Notes under the pieces: generated by a model
Told to the model about the DNA's origin: nothing
Databases searched by the model: none
The model's input: the letters and a program-made list of their open reading frames with translations, nothing else
Position numbers and translations under genes: made by a program
Shown here: piece by piece, positions 51,219 through 60,066 of the stretch
Layout of the letters: the number at the start of each line of letters is the position of its first letter
Numbering within the stretch: the first letter of the stretch is position 1
Assembly (NCBI RefSeq): GCF_965208925.1
Contig: NZ_OZ242364.1
Location: forward strand, 1,116,001-1,180,000
Reading direction: 5' to 3'
Length of the DNA stretch: 64,000 nt
Origin: Poriferisodalis sp965208925
Lineage (GTDB): Bacteria; Actinomycetota; Acidimicrobiia; Acidimicrobiales; Poriferisodalaceae

Positions 51219-52553
51219 CTAGTGCTCGCGGCCCTGGTTCCAGGCGGTGAGCAGTTGGCAGGCCCTTTCGGCATCCAGTGGGCCGTGCTCGATCTGCTGA
51301 GTGCGCAGCCATTCCAGCGCTTCGCCGACTGCGGGACCTGAGGTACCGAGCAGCTCCATGACGCGACGACCGTCGATCGGCAGACGTCGGAGGCTGGCAC
51401 CTTCGCCTGCTCGAACCTCGGCCAGCCATGAGGCGAAGGGCTCGTGGACGGCCCGGCCCCACGCAGCCGCGCTGGCTGCTGCTGCGTCGAGCTCCGGCTC
51501 GTGATCGGCGACCAGCTGCCGTGCGAGCCGGCGGCCAGCCGCGTGGTCGGTTGCGACGGTTGCCGCCGCGGCGGCGGCCTCGAGTGCTCGGGCCGCGCCG
51601 AGGATCGCTGCAGCTTTCCTGCGGGTCGCGTTGTCGCAGCGCAGTGCAGACAGGCATCGGGCTGCGGCGGCTTCGTCGCACACGGGTCCGAGCAGGATGG
51701 CCCAGCGCAGGGCGACCAGATCGCTGAGATGAGCAACGTCGTCCAGCGCGGCAGCCGGCACTGCGGCATCGGCACGTCGCCATGGCGGCAGGAGATCTCC
51801 CAGCAGGCCCGTGTGCTCCAGGAAGCGCACGCCGGCCGAGGGCTGGGGCAGTTCGAGCAGCTTCGTGAGCTCGGCCTCGATGCGCTCGCGCGACACGATG
51901 GCCAACCGCGCGCGCGAGCTGCGCACCGCCGCGACGAGTTCCGGCGTAGCGACGAGCGAGAGCTGCGCGCTGAACCGGGCCGCCCGCAGCATGCGCAGCG
52001 GGTCGTCGGCGAACAAGCCCTCCGGTGACGATGGCGTGCGCAGCACACCGTCCGCGAGGTCCGTCAAGCCGTCGAACGGGTCGAGCAGCGCCCAGCCGGG
52101 GAGTTCGATCGCCATGGCGTTGACGGTGAAGTCGCGCCGGCTCAGATCCACAGCGACATCGTCGGAAAAGCGCACGTGCGGCTTACGCGAGCCGCGGTCG
52201 TAGGACTCGGCCCGATGGGTGGTGATCTCCACGGTCGTGCTGCCCCGGCGTGCGCCGATGGTGCCGAAACGCTTCCCCTGATCCCAGACGGTGTCTGCCC
52301 AGGCGGCCGCAAGCACTGCTATCTGGTCCGGCTTGGCATCAGTCGTGATGTCAATGTCGCCGGAGAGGCCGTGGCCGAGCAGCGCATCGCGAACGAGTCC
52401 ACCGACGAGGAAGAACCGATGCCCCGCGCCGGCGAACGCTGCTGCCAGCGGTTCGATTCGTTCCAGGAGCGCTCGCCGGTCATCATCGCTCAGCACCTGT
52501 GTGCCCGGCTGTGGCCCCCGAGCCGGGGTCGATCCCGCAGGGTTCGATGTCAC
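51219..52553 (-). CDS. CCA tRNA nucleotidyltransferase / poly(A) polymerase family
   Basis: A 444-residue class II nucleotidyltransferase. FFLVGGLVRDALLG, GDIDITTDA and RRDFTVNAMAIELPG form the catalytic head; an RNA-binding neck and a C-terminal HD-like region follow. Adds or repairs the tRNA 3' CCA; needed here since tRNA-Ile and tRNA-Gly lack encoded CCA. Start GTG 52553. The neighbour in Mycobacterium is called pcnA. Confidence 0.93.
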   Translation of the reverse strand: MTSNPAGSTPARGPQPGTQVLSDDDRRALLERIEPLAAAFAGAGHRFFLVGGLVRDALLGHGLSGDIDITTDAKPDQIAVLAAAWADTVWDQGKRFGTIGARRGSTTVEITTHRAESYDRGSRKPHVRFSDDVAVDLSRRDFTVNAMAIELPGWALLDPFDGLTDLADGVLRTPSSPEGLFADDPLRMLRAARFSAQLSLVATPELVAAVRSSRARLAIVSRERIEAELTKLLELPQPSAGVRFLEHTGLLGDLLPPWRRADAAVPAAALDDVAHLSDLVALRWAILLGPVCDEAAAARCLSALRCDNATRRKAAAILGAARALEAAAAAATVATDHAAGRRLARQLVADHEPELDAAAASAAAWGRAVHEPFASWLAEVRAGEGASLRRLPIDGRRVMELLGTSGPAVGEALEWLRTQQIEHGPLDAERACQLLTAWNQGREH

Positions 52554-52647
52554 TGAGTCGAGCGTACAAATCGGTCGGCAGCCGCTGAGTCCCGCACCCA
52601 AGCGGCCAGCGAGTTCGCGGTACCCGAATTGAAGTAGCTTGGGCCGG

Positions 52648-54294
52648 GTGCCCGCTCGCCAGCGCTGGGCTCGATGGCTCCTGTGGCTCGTGCTGGCGGT
52701 GGCGATTGCGGTGGGCACCACAAGCCGCCTGCTGGACAGTCTCCCCCCGCCGCCGCAGCACGCATCGGTGGCGCCGAGCGTGCTCTATGACCGCTACGGG
52801 ACTCCGATTGCCGAGATCGGCCCCAGCGTCCCTCACGCATCGCTGGGCCTCGAGGACATGGCACCTGCGCTCGTCGATGCGCTGGTCGCGGTGCTGGACC
52901 CGAGCTTCCTGGAGCGAGACGGCGTTGATGCCGGGGCATACACCGCGGCGCTGGGGCGACTCTGGGGGGAGCCGGATCCGGCGCGCCACGGGATCATGCG
53001 CCGGTATCTCGAAACTGTCCACGATCCCCACGACGGCGCAGCGAGCGAGGCGCGCCTGCTGCTGGCAGAGCTGCGGCTGGGTCGCCAGCTCAGCCGACCG
53101 GAGATTCTCGAGCGCTTCGCCAACATCGTGTATCTGGGTCGTGGCGCCTACGGCGTTCATGCCGCGGCCAACGCTTGGTACGGCATCCCCGCGTCGGATC
53201 TCACTGTCACCCAGGCGGCCTACATAGCGTCGCTCGTCGACGCTCCCTCGGGCGTCGATGCAGTGTCGGGGCCGGCCGTCGACCGGTACCGGTCATCTCG
53301 GGAAAATCGCGACCGGGTGCTGGTGACCATGTACGAGCACGGCATGCTCACGTCCGACGAATTGGCGACGGGCCGGTCCCAGCCGGTGCCTGCCGGCGTT
53401 CGTCCAGCGGACGCTCTCGGCGTCGGCACTGCCGGCGGGGGCACCCCCGACGGCGGCGCCCTCGACGCTGCGGCGGGCGGGTTCGTCCGGATGCTCATCG
53501 CTGAGGCTGGCCTGACGGCTGCGATAGGGCAGGCGTATGTCGAGCTCGTCGAGCGGTACGGCATTCATCGAGTGGTGACCGGCGGGCTGCATGTCACCAC
53601 CAGCGTCGACGTGCCCGCGCAGCGTGCCGCGGTGCAGGCCGTTCGCGCCCAGTTCGACAGCGCGGCCGGCCCTGCGGCCGGCGCCGATGTCGCTGTGCTG
53701 GACCGCAGCGGTGAACTGCGCGTGCTCGTGAACGCCGCCAGCGCCTCGGCGGCAGGCGCCGTCGATGTCGAAGCCGCGTTGCGGCCGCGGCCGCTCGGCG
53801 ACCTGCTCGGTCTAGCAGCAGACGTCGTGGGGGCATGGATCGCCGATGACGTCGACGACGAGACCTCCACCGGCACCGTCGCGCTCACTGGCGACGTGGC
53901 GCAGGTCGCAGAGGCGTTCGGCGTCATCGCCACCGGCGGGGAGCGGCGCACCTTGCGGATCGTGCTCGAAGCAGGCGACACCCCGCCGAGCCGGTCGCTG
54001 CCCGACCGCGATACGGATCGATGGCCGATGCAGCGCACCCCGGTCCCCGCAGCGACGTCGATCACCGAACTGCGTGCCGGCATGGACTCGCTCACGCTGC
54101 CTTCGGGTGTGCGGGCGCTCGGCCGTGCCGGAGTCTCGGCTGGGACCGGTGACGCCTGGTTCGCCGGGTGGACCACGCACTACACCGCCGCGGTGCGAAT
54201 CACCGCGAGGCCCCCAACGGCCGAGATCGACCTTGCACCGGCGGCGGGCGAGCTGTTCGCGGCGGTGCTGGATCCCTTGCAGCACCCTCCCTAG
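52648..54294 (+). CDS. degenerate class A PBP/GT51-like membrane protein
   Basis: A 548-residue protein with one N-terminal membrane helix (RWLLWLVLAVAIAVGTT). The region RQLSRPEILERFANIVYLGRGAYGVHAAANAWYG is clearly GT51-like. However, the catalytic motif EDxxFxxHxG reads LDPSFLERDG, and the GGSTITQQ motif is replaced by a HGIMRRY-containing stretch. No SxxK or KTG transpeptidase motif is visible in the C-terminal half. It may be a structural or regulatory pseudoenzyme. Start GTG 52648, divergent from the CCA transferase by 94 bp. Confidence 0.82.
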   Translation: MPARQRWARWLLWLVLAVAIAVGTTSRLLDSLPPPPQHASVAPSVLYDRYGTPIAEIGPSVPHASLGLEDMAPALVDALVAVLDPSFLERDGVDAGAYTAALGRLWGEPDPARHGIMRRYLETVHDPHDGAASEARLLLAELRLGRQLSRPEILERFANIVYLGRGAYGVHAAANAWYGIPASDLTVTQAAYIASLVDAPSGVDAVSGPAVDRYRSSRENRDRVLVTMYEHGMLTSDELATGRSQPVPAGVRPADALGVGTAGGGTPDGGALDAAAGGFVRMLIAEAGLTAAIGQAYVELVERYGIHRVVTGGLHVTTSVDVPAQRAAVQAVRAQFDSAAGPAAGADVAVLDRSGELRVLVNAASASAAGAVDVEAALRPRPLGDLLGLAADVVGAWIADDVDDETSTGTVALTGDVAQVAEAFGVIATGGERRTLRIVLEAGDTPPSRSLPDRDTDRWPMQRTPVPAATSITELRAGMDSLTLPSGVRALGRAGVSAGTGDAWFAGWTTHYTAAVRITARPPTAEIDLAPAAGELFAAVLDPLQHPP

Positions 54295-54522
54295 AGGCTG
54301 AGCCGGCAGGCGAAGCGTGAGTAATTCAGGGTGTGATCGGCGAGCGCCGCGCCTAGCGTTGCGAGCGCGCCACGGGCATTCGCGTGTCCGTACAGCCACA
54401 GGTGTCTGCGACGCCTGCAGCGAGTCTGCTCATTGGGGCCGGGTTCGCGGGGTGGGTGCAAGAACACATCCCTGCCCCGCAAGGGGCCCCGCCCCGGCGG
54501 GTCCACAGGAGGTCGCCCCCAA

Positions 54523-54858
54523 TTGCGCGCATACGAGCTGATGGTCATCTGCGATGGTGACCTGGAGAACGCTGAAGCCCGCAAGGCCATGGATGAAGTC
54601 CAGGGCCGCATTTCAGAGATCGGCGAGGTGGCCTCGTTCGACTTCTGGGGTTTGCGCGACTTTGCGTACGAGATCAACCACAAGACACGCGGCTACTACT
54701 CGGTGATCGAGCTGCGGGCTGAGCCCGGAGCGATGGACCCCGTTGAGCGGTACCTGCGGATCGCGGACGACGTCGTCCGCCACAAGCTCATCCGGCTCCC
54801 CGACGATGAAGCGCAGCGGCGCGGATTGCTCGGCGAGGAGTCGACCAACAGCCAATAA
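54523..54858 (+). CDS. rpsF: 30S ribosomal protein S6
   Basis: A 111-residue S6: LRAYELMVICDGDLE, FWGLRDFAYEINHKTRGYYSVIELRAE, ERYLRIADDVVRHKLIRL. The start is TTG 54523, 9 nt after a perfect AGGAGGT. Normal starts further upstream would add unrelated sequence. The 228-bp leader before it contains GC-rich inverted stretches (GGGGCCCCGCCCCGG) that may include an S6:S18 autoregulatory element, not proven. Confidence 0.95.
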   Translation: MRAYELMVICDGDLENAEARKAMDEVQGRISEIGEVASFDFWGLRDFAYEINHKTRGYYSVIELRAEPGAMDPVERYLRIADDVVRHKLIRLPDDEAQRRGLLGEESTNSQ

Positions 54859-54869
54859 GCGGAGGCGTC

Positions 54870-55334
54870 ATGGCTGACAACACCATCACCGTGGTGGGCA
54901 ATCTCACCCGCGATCCTGAACTTCGATTCACCCAGACCGGCCGCGCTCGGGCAGTGCTCGGCGTTGCCGTCAACCGGCGGTGGATGAACCGCCAGACGAA
55001 CGACTGGGAGGAGCAAGTCAGCTTCTTCAACGTCGTGTGCTGGGCCGAACTGGCCGAGAACGTCAGCGAGTCGCTGGCCAAAGGCAACCGCGTGGTCGTC
55101 ACTGGGCGGCTCGAGCAGCGCAGCTGGGAGACACCGGACGGCGACCAGCGCAGCGTTGTGGAGATCGTCGCCGACGAGATTGCGCCATCGCTGCGCTGGG
55201 CGACTGCCGAGATCACCCGGATCCCGAGAGGCCCGGCCGGCGACGGGGGCGGATCCCGCGAGCGCCGCGGCGGGGGCGGCTGGGAGACCGGCGACAGCGC
55301 ACCACAGCAGTCACCTGAGGAGGAACCGTTCTAA
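54870..55334 (+). CDS. ssb: single-stranded DNA-binding protein
   Basis: A 154-residue OB-fold protein (NTITVVGNLTRDPELRFT, FFNVVCWAELAENVSESL, GNRVVVTGRLEQRSW) with a Gly-rich linker and acidic tip EEEPF for partner binding. Its TAA overlaps the rpsR ATG (TAATG). Confidence 0.97.
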   Translation: MADNTITVVGNLTRDPELRFTQTGRARAVLGVAVNRRWMNRQTNDWEEQVSFFNVVCWAELAENVSESLAKGNRVVVTGRLEQRSWETPDGDQRSVVEIVADEIAPSLRWATAEITRIPRGPAGDGGGSRERRGGGGWETGDSAPQQSPEEEPF

Positions 55335-55780
55335 TGCCACCACGCAAGCGAACCGGGCGGGCCCGCGCGAAAGATCTGCGGAGCCGTCCGCGCCGGCGCA
55401 AGGTCAGCCCGCTCACTACGGCTGGGGTGTCCTACGTCGACTACAAGGACGTCGAGCTGCTCAGGTCGTTTGTCTCCGAGCGAGCCAAGATCCGGGCTCA
55501 GCGCGTCTCGGGGAACAACCGCCAGCAGCAGCGCGAGGTGGCCCGAGCAATCAAGACGGCCCGCGAGATGGCCTTGATCGAGTACGCGCGCCGGCCGATG
55601 ACACAACGGCGTGGCGACAAGCGACGCGGCCCGCGACCCGGCGACGACCGCCGCCCGCCCGCTGATCGAGCCGGCGGGCCGCCGGGCGACGAGCAGGAAC
55701 ATCACGACGACGGGATCGACGAGCAGCTTGACGAGGTCATGGCCCAAGCGCCAGCGGTCCCCGCAGGGGAGCAGGCATGA
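55334..55780 (+). CDS. rpsR: 30S ribosomal protein S18 with long C-terminal tail
   Basis: The S18 core is residues 20-88 (VSYVDYKDVELLRSFVSERAKI, then NNRQQQREVARAIKTAREMALIEYARRP). It lacks the zinc-type cysteines (C-minus form). A tail of about 60 residues, first basic then acidic and Pro-rich, makes it 148 residues against the usual 75-95. Its stop overlaps the rplI ATG. Confidence 0.94.
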   Translation: MPPRKRTGRARAKDLRSRPRRRKVSPLTTAGVSYVDYKDVELLRSFVSERAKIRAQRVSGNNRQQQREVARAIKTAREMALIEYARRPMTQRRGDKRRGPRPGDDRRPPADRAGGPPGDEQEHHDDGIDEQLDEVMAQAPAVPAGEQA

Positions 55781-56226
55781 AGGTCGTGCTGCGCAGCGAT
55801 GTGGACGGTGTCGGCACCGCCGGATCGGTGATCGACGTCGCAGACGGGTTCGCCCGGAATCACCTGATCCCGCGCGGACTGGCCCTGCGAGCGACAGAGG
55901 GCACCGTCAGCCAGGCGTCGGCCATGTCCCGGGCGCGCGCTGCCCGTGATCTGCGCGAGCGCGAAACCGCCGAGCGCGTTGCCACGGAGCTGGTCGCGGG
56001 CGGTGTGACGATTGCGGCTCGGGCGGGCTCGGGCTCGCACCTGTACGGATCGGTCACGACCGCGGAGATCGCTGCGGCGATGACGGCCCGGACGGGCGCA
56101 GAGGTCGATCGGCGCAAGCTGACGATCGAGGCGCCGATCCGGACCATCGGTACGCACGAGGTCTCAGCACAGCTGCACCCCGAGGTGTCGTTCACCTTCA
56201 ACGTCGAGGTTGTCGCGCTGAGCTAG
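55777..56226 (+). CDS. rplI: 50S ribosomal protein L9
   Basis: A 149-residue L9 with MKVVLRSDVDGVGTAGSVI, then VADGFARNHLIPRGLA, a connecting helix and the C-domain (LYGSVTTAEIAAAM). Coupled to rpsR by ATGA overlap. Confidence 0.96.
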   Translation: MKVVLRSDVDGVGTAGSVIDVADGFARNHLIPRGLALRATEGTVSQASAMSRARAARDLRERETAERVATELVAGGVTIAARAGSGSHLYGSVTTAEIAAAMTARTGAEVDRRKLTIEAPIRTIGTHEVSAQLHPEVSFTFNVEVVALS

Positions 56227-56238
56227 CCGGACGCCGTG

Positions 56239-56265
56239 CCGGTGTCGCCACGGTGGCGTCACCGG
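56239..56265 (+). terminator. hairpin after rplI
   Basis: CCGGTG and CGCC (56239-56249) pair with GGCG and CACCGG (56255-56265) across one T-T mismatch; loop ACGGT. Followed by TATTCGTGTC, only weakly T-rich. Ends the rpsF-rplI operon before dnaB. Confidence 0.5.
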
Positions 56266-56430
56266 TATTCGTGTCACACCCCTCTGGTGCGATGGCGCCA
56301 TGGCCGTACCCCACCGTGGTGCTTGTGGAAAAACGGCGGCTTGTACACACGTGGCCAGCCCGATTTCCACTGGAAATCCCAGTGATGTTCCCAAGCGTTC
56401 CAGAGGCTCCGCGCGGCAGGATCGCGGGCG

Positions 56431-57792
56431 ATGAGTCTCGCGGAGCTGCCGACCGACGTCGCGCGCCGAGTCGGCGGTCGGATCCCGCCGCAGAACATCG
56501 ACGCCGAGGAATCGGTGCTCGGGGCGATGCTGCTCTCGAACGACGCCATCGGCGCCGCTGTCGAGCGTCTCGCCGTTGATCACTTCTATGTGCCCGCGAA
56601 CGGCCTCGTGTTCGAGGCGATCGAGTCGCTCTACGTCTCCTCCGAACCTGTCGACTGCCTCACCGTCGCCGATCAGCTTGAGCGCAGCGGCAATCTCGCT
56701 GCGGCAGGCGGCGCCGAGCGCCTGCTGACGCTCGAAGCCGCCACGCCCACGCTGGCCCACGTCGACCGCTATGCGCGCATCGTGGAAGACACCGCGTTGC
56801 TGCGCCGCTTGATCGCTGTCTCGTCGGAGATCTCGGAGCTGGCGCACAGCCGTCCCGATGACACGGCGGCAGCCATCGACCAGGCGGAGTCGTTGGTGTT
56901 CAGCGTGGCCGAGCGCCGCATCGTCGACTCCACCCAGTCCTTGCACGACTTGCTGGACGAGAGCCTGGACCGGCTGGAGGAGCTGTACGAGCGGGGCGAT
57001 GCATTCTCCGGCTTGGCGACCGGCTTCTCGTCGCTCGACCGAATCCTGGCGGGAATCCAGCCGTCGTCGCTGGTCGTCGTGGGGGCTCGGCCCGCGATGG
57101 GCAAGACGTCGCTGGCGCTGACGATGGCGTCCAGCGTGGCCTTGGACTTGCAGCAGCCGGTGCTGCTCTTCTCGCTGGAGATGAACCATGCCGAGCTGAC
57201 GGGCCGGCTGCTGGCCTCCGATGCGCGGGTCGACGCCACGCGGGTGCGAACGGGCCAGCTGCGCGCGGACGAGTGGAACCACATCACACGCAGCGTGGGT
57301 CGCTTGGGCGACGCGCCGATGTGGATCGACGACAACCCGAACGTGACCGTCACCGAGATTCGCGCCAAGGCCCGGCGGTTGCGCAGCCGGCTGGGCGGCC
57401 TGGGACTGATCGTGGTCGACTACCTGCAGCTCATGAGCGGTCGCGCGAACGCAGAGAACCGCCAGGTGGAAATCGCGGAGATCTCACGAGGCCTCAAGAT
57501 CCTGGCCCGCGAGCTGGAGACGCCGATCGTGGCGCTCTCCCAGTTGAGTCGGAACCTGGAGTCGCGCAGCGACAAGCGGCCCATGCTGTCGGACCTGCGT
57601 GAATCGGGCTCGATCGAGCAGGACGCAGACATCGTGATGTTCATCTATCGCGACGAGATCTACAACGAGGACACTGCCGATCGAGGCATGGCCGAGATCA
57701 TCGTCGCGAAGCACCGCAATGGGCCCACCGGCACCGCGCGCTTGGCGTTCATGCCGCAGTACACGCTCTTCGCCGACATGGCGCACGAGTAA
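56431..57792 (+). CDS. dnaB: replicative DNA helicase DnaB
   Basis: A 453-residue hexameric helicase. The N-domain begins RIPPQNIDAEESVLGAMLLS; Walker A GARPAMGKT is near residue 219; Walker B region IVVDYLQLMSG; arginine-finger region PIVALSQLSRNLESR. No intein. Start ATG 56431. A minus-strand TTTTCCACA near 56327 resembles a weak DnaA box. Confidence 0.97.
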   Translation: MSLAELPTDVARRVGGRIPPQNIDAEESVLGAMLLSNDAIGAAVERLAVDHFYVPANGLVFEAIESLYVSSEPVDCLTVADQLERSGNLAAAGGAERLLTLEAATPTLAHVDRYARIVEDTALLRRLIAVSSEISELAHSRPDDTAAAIDQAESLVFSVAERRIVDSTQSLHDLLDESLDRLEELYERGDAFSGLATGFSSLDRILAGIQPSSLVVVGARPAMGKTSLALTMASSVALDLQQPVLLFSLEMNHAELTGRLLASDARVDATRVRTGQLRADEWNHITRSVGRLGDAPMWIDDNPNVTVTEIRAKARRLRSRLGGLGLIVVDYLQLMSGRANAENRQVEIAEISRGLKILARELETPIVALSQLSRNLESRSDKRPMLSDLRESGSIEQDADIVMFIYRDEIYNEDTADRGMAEIIVAKHRNGPTGTARLAFMPQYTLFADMAHE

Positions 57793-57795
57793 ACG

Positions 57796-58059
57796 ATGGT
57801 CGAGGTCCTCGTTGCAGGCTCCGCTGGGCTACTGGCCGCTGACGGCGGCGCGATGTTCCTCGGCGACGATCTCATCCCGTACCTCGTGCTGGCAGTGGGC
57901 GGCGCGCTGCTGGTGGGCAACCTCGCTGCCATGGTGCGTCCACGGCGTGCGGGCGACGGGGGAGCACCGGTGCGAGCGCCGGCGCGGCGTGCGGTGCCGC
58001 TCGCACTCGTGGGACTCGTCGCGGCGATCTGGGCGCTGGCGACGCTGCTGGCGGGGTGA
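57796..58059 (+). CDS. small two-helix membrane protein
   Basis: An 87-residue protein with two hydrophobic segments (YLVLAVGGALLVGNLAAMV and AVPLALVGLVAAIWALATLLAG) and a short basic loop. Starts 3 nt after dnaB on the same strand. No known family. Confidence 0.6.
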   Translation: MVEVLVAGSAGLLAADGGAMFLGDDLIPYLVLAVGGALLVGNLAAMVRPRRAGDGGAPVRAPARRAVPLALVGLVAAIWALATLLAG

Positions 58060-58063
58060 GGGG

Positions 58064-58134
58064 AGCGGGTGAGGGGAATCGAACCCCCGTTATCAGCTTG
58101 GGAAGCTGAAGTTCTGCCATTGAACTACACCCGC
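58064..58134 (-). tRNA. tRNA-Gly (anticodon CCC)
   Basis: Minus-strand cloverleaf with acceptor GCGGGTG/CACCCGC, anticodon arm TCAGC-TTCCCAA-GCTGA giving CCC, T arm GGGGG-TTCGATT-CCCCT. CCA not encoded. It is antisense to the adjoining plus-strand genes. Confidence 0.96.
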
Positions 58135-58174
58135 GGAATGAGGCCGGAGCCTATTCAGATGGAAGGGAGCCGAG

Positions 58175-58753
58175 GTGATCCTGTCGGACCGAAGCATCCG
58201 TGAAGCACTCGAGAAGGGCCGCATCGTCATCGAACCCCTGGGCGATGCAGCCGTGCAGCCCTCGTCGGTGGATCTGCGGTTGGATGCCACCTTCCGGGTC
58301 TTCCGCAACCACACCCGCCGAGTCATCGACGTCATCGAGGACCAGACCGACCTGACCGAGGAGGTCGAGGTCGCTGCGGGCGACGCGTTCATCCTGCACC
58401 CGGGCGAGTTCGCGCTGGGCTCCACGCTCGAACGCGTGGCAGTTCCCGACGATCTTGTCGGGCGCATCGAGGGCAAGTCGTCGCTCGGGCGTCTCGGCCT
58501 GCTCATCCACACGACGGCGGGATTCGTGGATCCCGGCTGGGATGGTTACTTGACCCTCGAGCTGTCCAACGTGGCCAACCTGCCGATCACGCTGTACCCG
58601 AGCATGAAGATCTGCCAGATCAGCTTCATGGAGATGACCACGCCGGCTGAGCACCCCTACGGCGCCGAGCTGCTGGGCTCCAAGTACCGGGGCCAGCGAG
58701 GCCCCACGCCAAGCCGCTACCACGAGAACTTCCGCTCCCGGCGCATGCTGTGA
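58175..58753 (+). CDS. dcd: dCTP deaminase
   Basis: A 192-residue trimeric dUTPase-fold enzyme with QPSSVDLRL, RIEGKSSLGRLGL, HTTAGFVDPGWDG and the catalytic Glu in LTLELSN. It makes dUTP (or directly dUMP in the bifunctional form frequent in actinobacteria). Start GTG 58175 after GGAAGGGAG. Stop overlaps the next gene (GTGA). Confidence 0.95.
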   Translation: MILSDRSIREALEKGRIVIEPLGDAAVQPSSVDLRLDATFRVFRNHTRRVIDVIEDQTDLTEEVEVAAGDAFILHPGEFALGSTLERVAVPDDLVGRIEGKSSLGRLGLLIHTTAGFVDPGWDGYLTLELSNVANLPITLYPSMKICQISFMEMTTPAEHPYGAELLGSKYRGQRGPTPSRYHENFRSRRML

Positions 58754-60030
58754 AGCGCGCTGCGGCCATCGCTCGACCGCTCGGTCTGGTTGCGGCCGTC
58801 GTGCTGGCGGGCGCGTGCTCGAACGGCACCGATGCAGCGGCCGATGAGGACAGATCGGCCGGCCCGCTGGGCGAGGTGCGAGTGGCGGGTGATGAGGCCG
58901 TGCAGATTCGCTCGATCAGCGCGCTCGGCGGTTCGCCGGACACCGAATCGCCCGTGTATCTCGCGGTCCGCATGGCAGTGGATGACTACGGCCCACTGCA
59001 CGGGCAGTTTGACGTGGAGGTGGGCGCCGGGCTCGACGGCGAATGCTCGGATGCGGGCGGTCGGCGGGCAGCCCGCACCGTGCTGCGAACCGAGTCGGTG
59101 ATCGGCGTGATCGGGACACAGTGCTCAGTTGCCGCCATCGCGGCCGCGCCGCTATTGACCGAGGCGGGGCTGGTGATGATCTCGCCGTCGAACACTGCGC
59201 CAGGGCTGACCTCCGACTTGGCCGGCAACGCAGGCGAGCATCGCCAGGTCGGCTACTACCGCACGGCTCACAACGATCTGCACGTCGGCAGAGCCGTGGC
59301 AGATTTCTTGTTCCTCGAATTGGGCCTTCGCCGGGCGGCAGCAATCCACGACGGCGACCCGTACACCGAAGGGCTCGCGACAGCGTTCGCCGATGCATTC
59401 AGCGAGCGCGGCGGCACCGTCACGGCGTCGGCGAGCATTCATCGCCAGGCTGCCAGCCACGCCGCGACGTGGGACTCCGTGGTCGAGAGCGAACCCGAGG
59501 CGGTGCTCATCACGCTGTTCCCGGATGAGGCCAGCGAAGTCCTGCAGCATCGCCCTACTGATGCTCTCGGCACGATTTCAGCGACGGTGATCACCTCGGA
59601 TTTCTTCGGCAACGAGTACTTGAGCGAGCAACGTTCGGCTGGCCTCTATCTCGCGGGCCGCGATGCCCGTCACGGTGACGACGTCAACGAGTCCACCGGC
59701 CAGGGTGTGGCCGACGTGCGGAGCCGCCTTGCCGCCGATATCGGCGAGGTGTCCGCCGGCTCGTACTGGCCTCAGGCGTACGATGCCACAACGCTGTTGC
59801 TCGACGCCATCGAGCGTGCGTCACACCTTGACGACGGGGTCCTCGTCATCGAGCGTGCGGCGCTGCGAGATCACCTCTCGGCGACCGACGGCTACGACGC
59901 CCTCACCGGAATGCTCGCCTGCGATGCATTCGGCGACTGCGGCGCTGCTCGCATCGCGGTCTACCAGCATCTCGATCCAGCCGATCCCGCCTCCGCGGCC
60001 GGCAACGTGGTCTTCGAATACAGCCGCTGA
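58750..60030 (+). CDS. branched-chain amino acid-type ABC substrate-binding lipoprotein
   Basis: A 426-residue type I periplasmic-binding protein with signal peptide and lipobox VLAGACSN (Cys about residue 23). LivJ-like elements: VYLAVRMAVDDYG, VIGVIGTQCSVAAIAAAPLL, ISPSNTAPGLT, SYWPQAYDATTLLLDAI. No permease or ATPase genes adjoin, so it may be an orphan or sensory binding protein. Start GTG 58750, coupled to dcd. Confidence 0.87.
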   Translation: MKRAAAIARPLGLVAAVVLAGACSNGTDAAADEDRSAGPLGEVRVAGDEAVQIRSISALGGSPDTESPVYLAVRMAVDDYGPLHGQFDVEVGAGLDGECSDAGGRRAARTVLRTESVIGVIGTQCSVAAIAAAPLLTEAGLVMISPSNTAPGLTSDLAGNAGEHRQVGYYRTAHNDLHVGRAVADFLFLELGLRRAAAIHDGDPYTEGLATAFADAFSERGGTVTASASIHRQAASHAATWDSVVESEPEAVLITLFPDEASEVLQHRPTDALGTISATVITSDFFGNEYLSEQRSAGLYLAGRDARHGDDVNESTGQGVADVRSRLAADIGEVSAGSYWPQAYDATTLLLDAIERASHLDDGVLVIERAALRDHLSATDGYDALTGMLACDAFGDCGAARIAVYQHLDPADPASAAGNVVFEYSR

Positions 60031-60066
60031 GCGATCTGCAGTCTGGACCGGCTCAGATGCCGTCGG

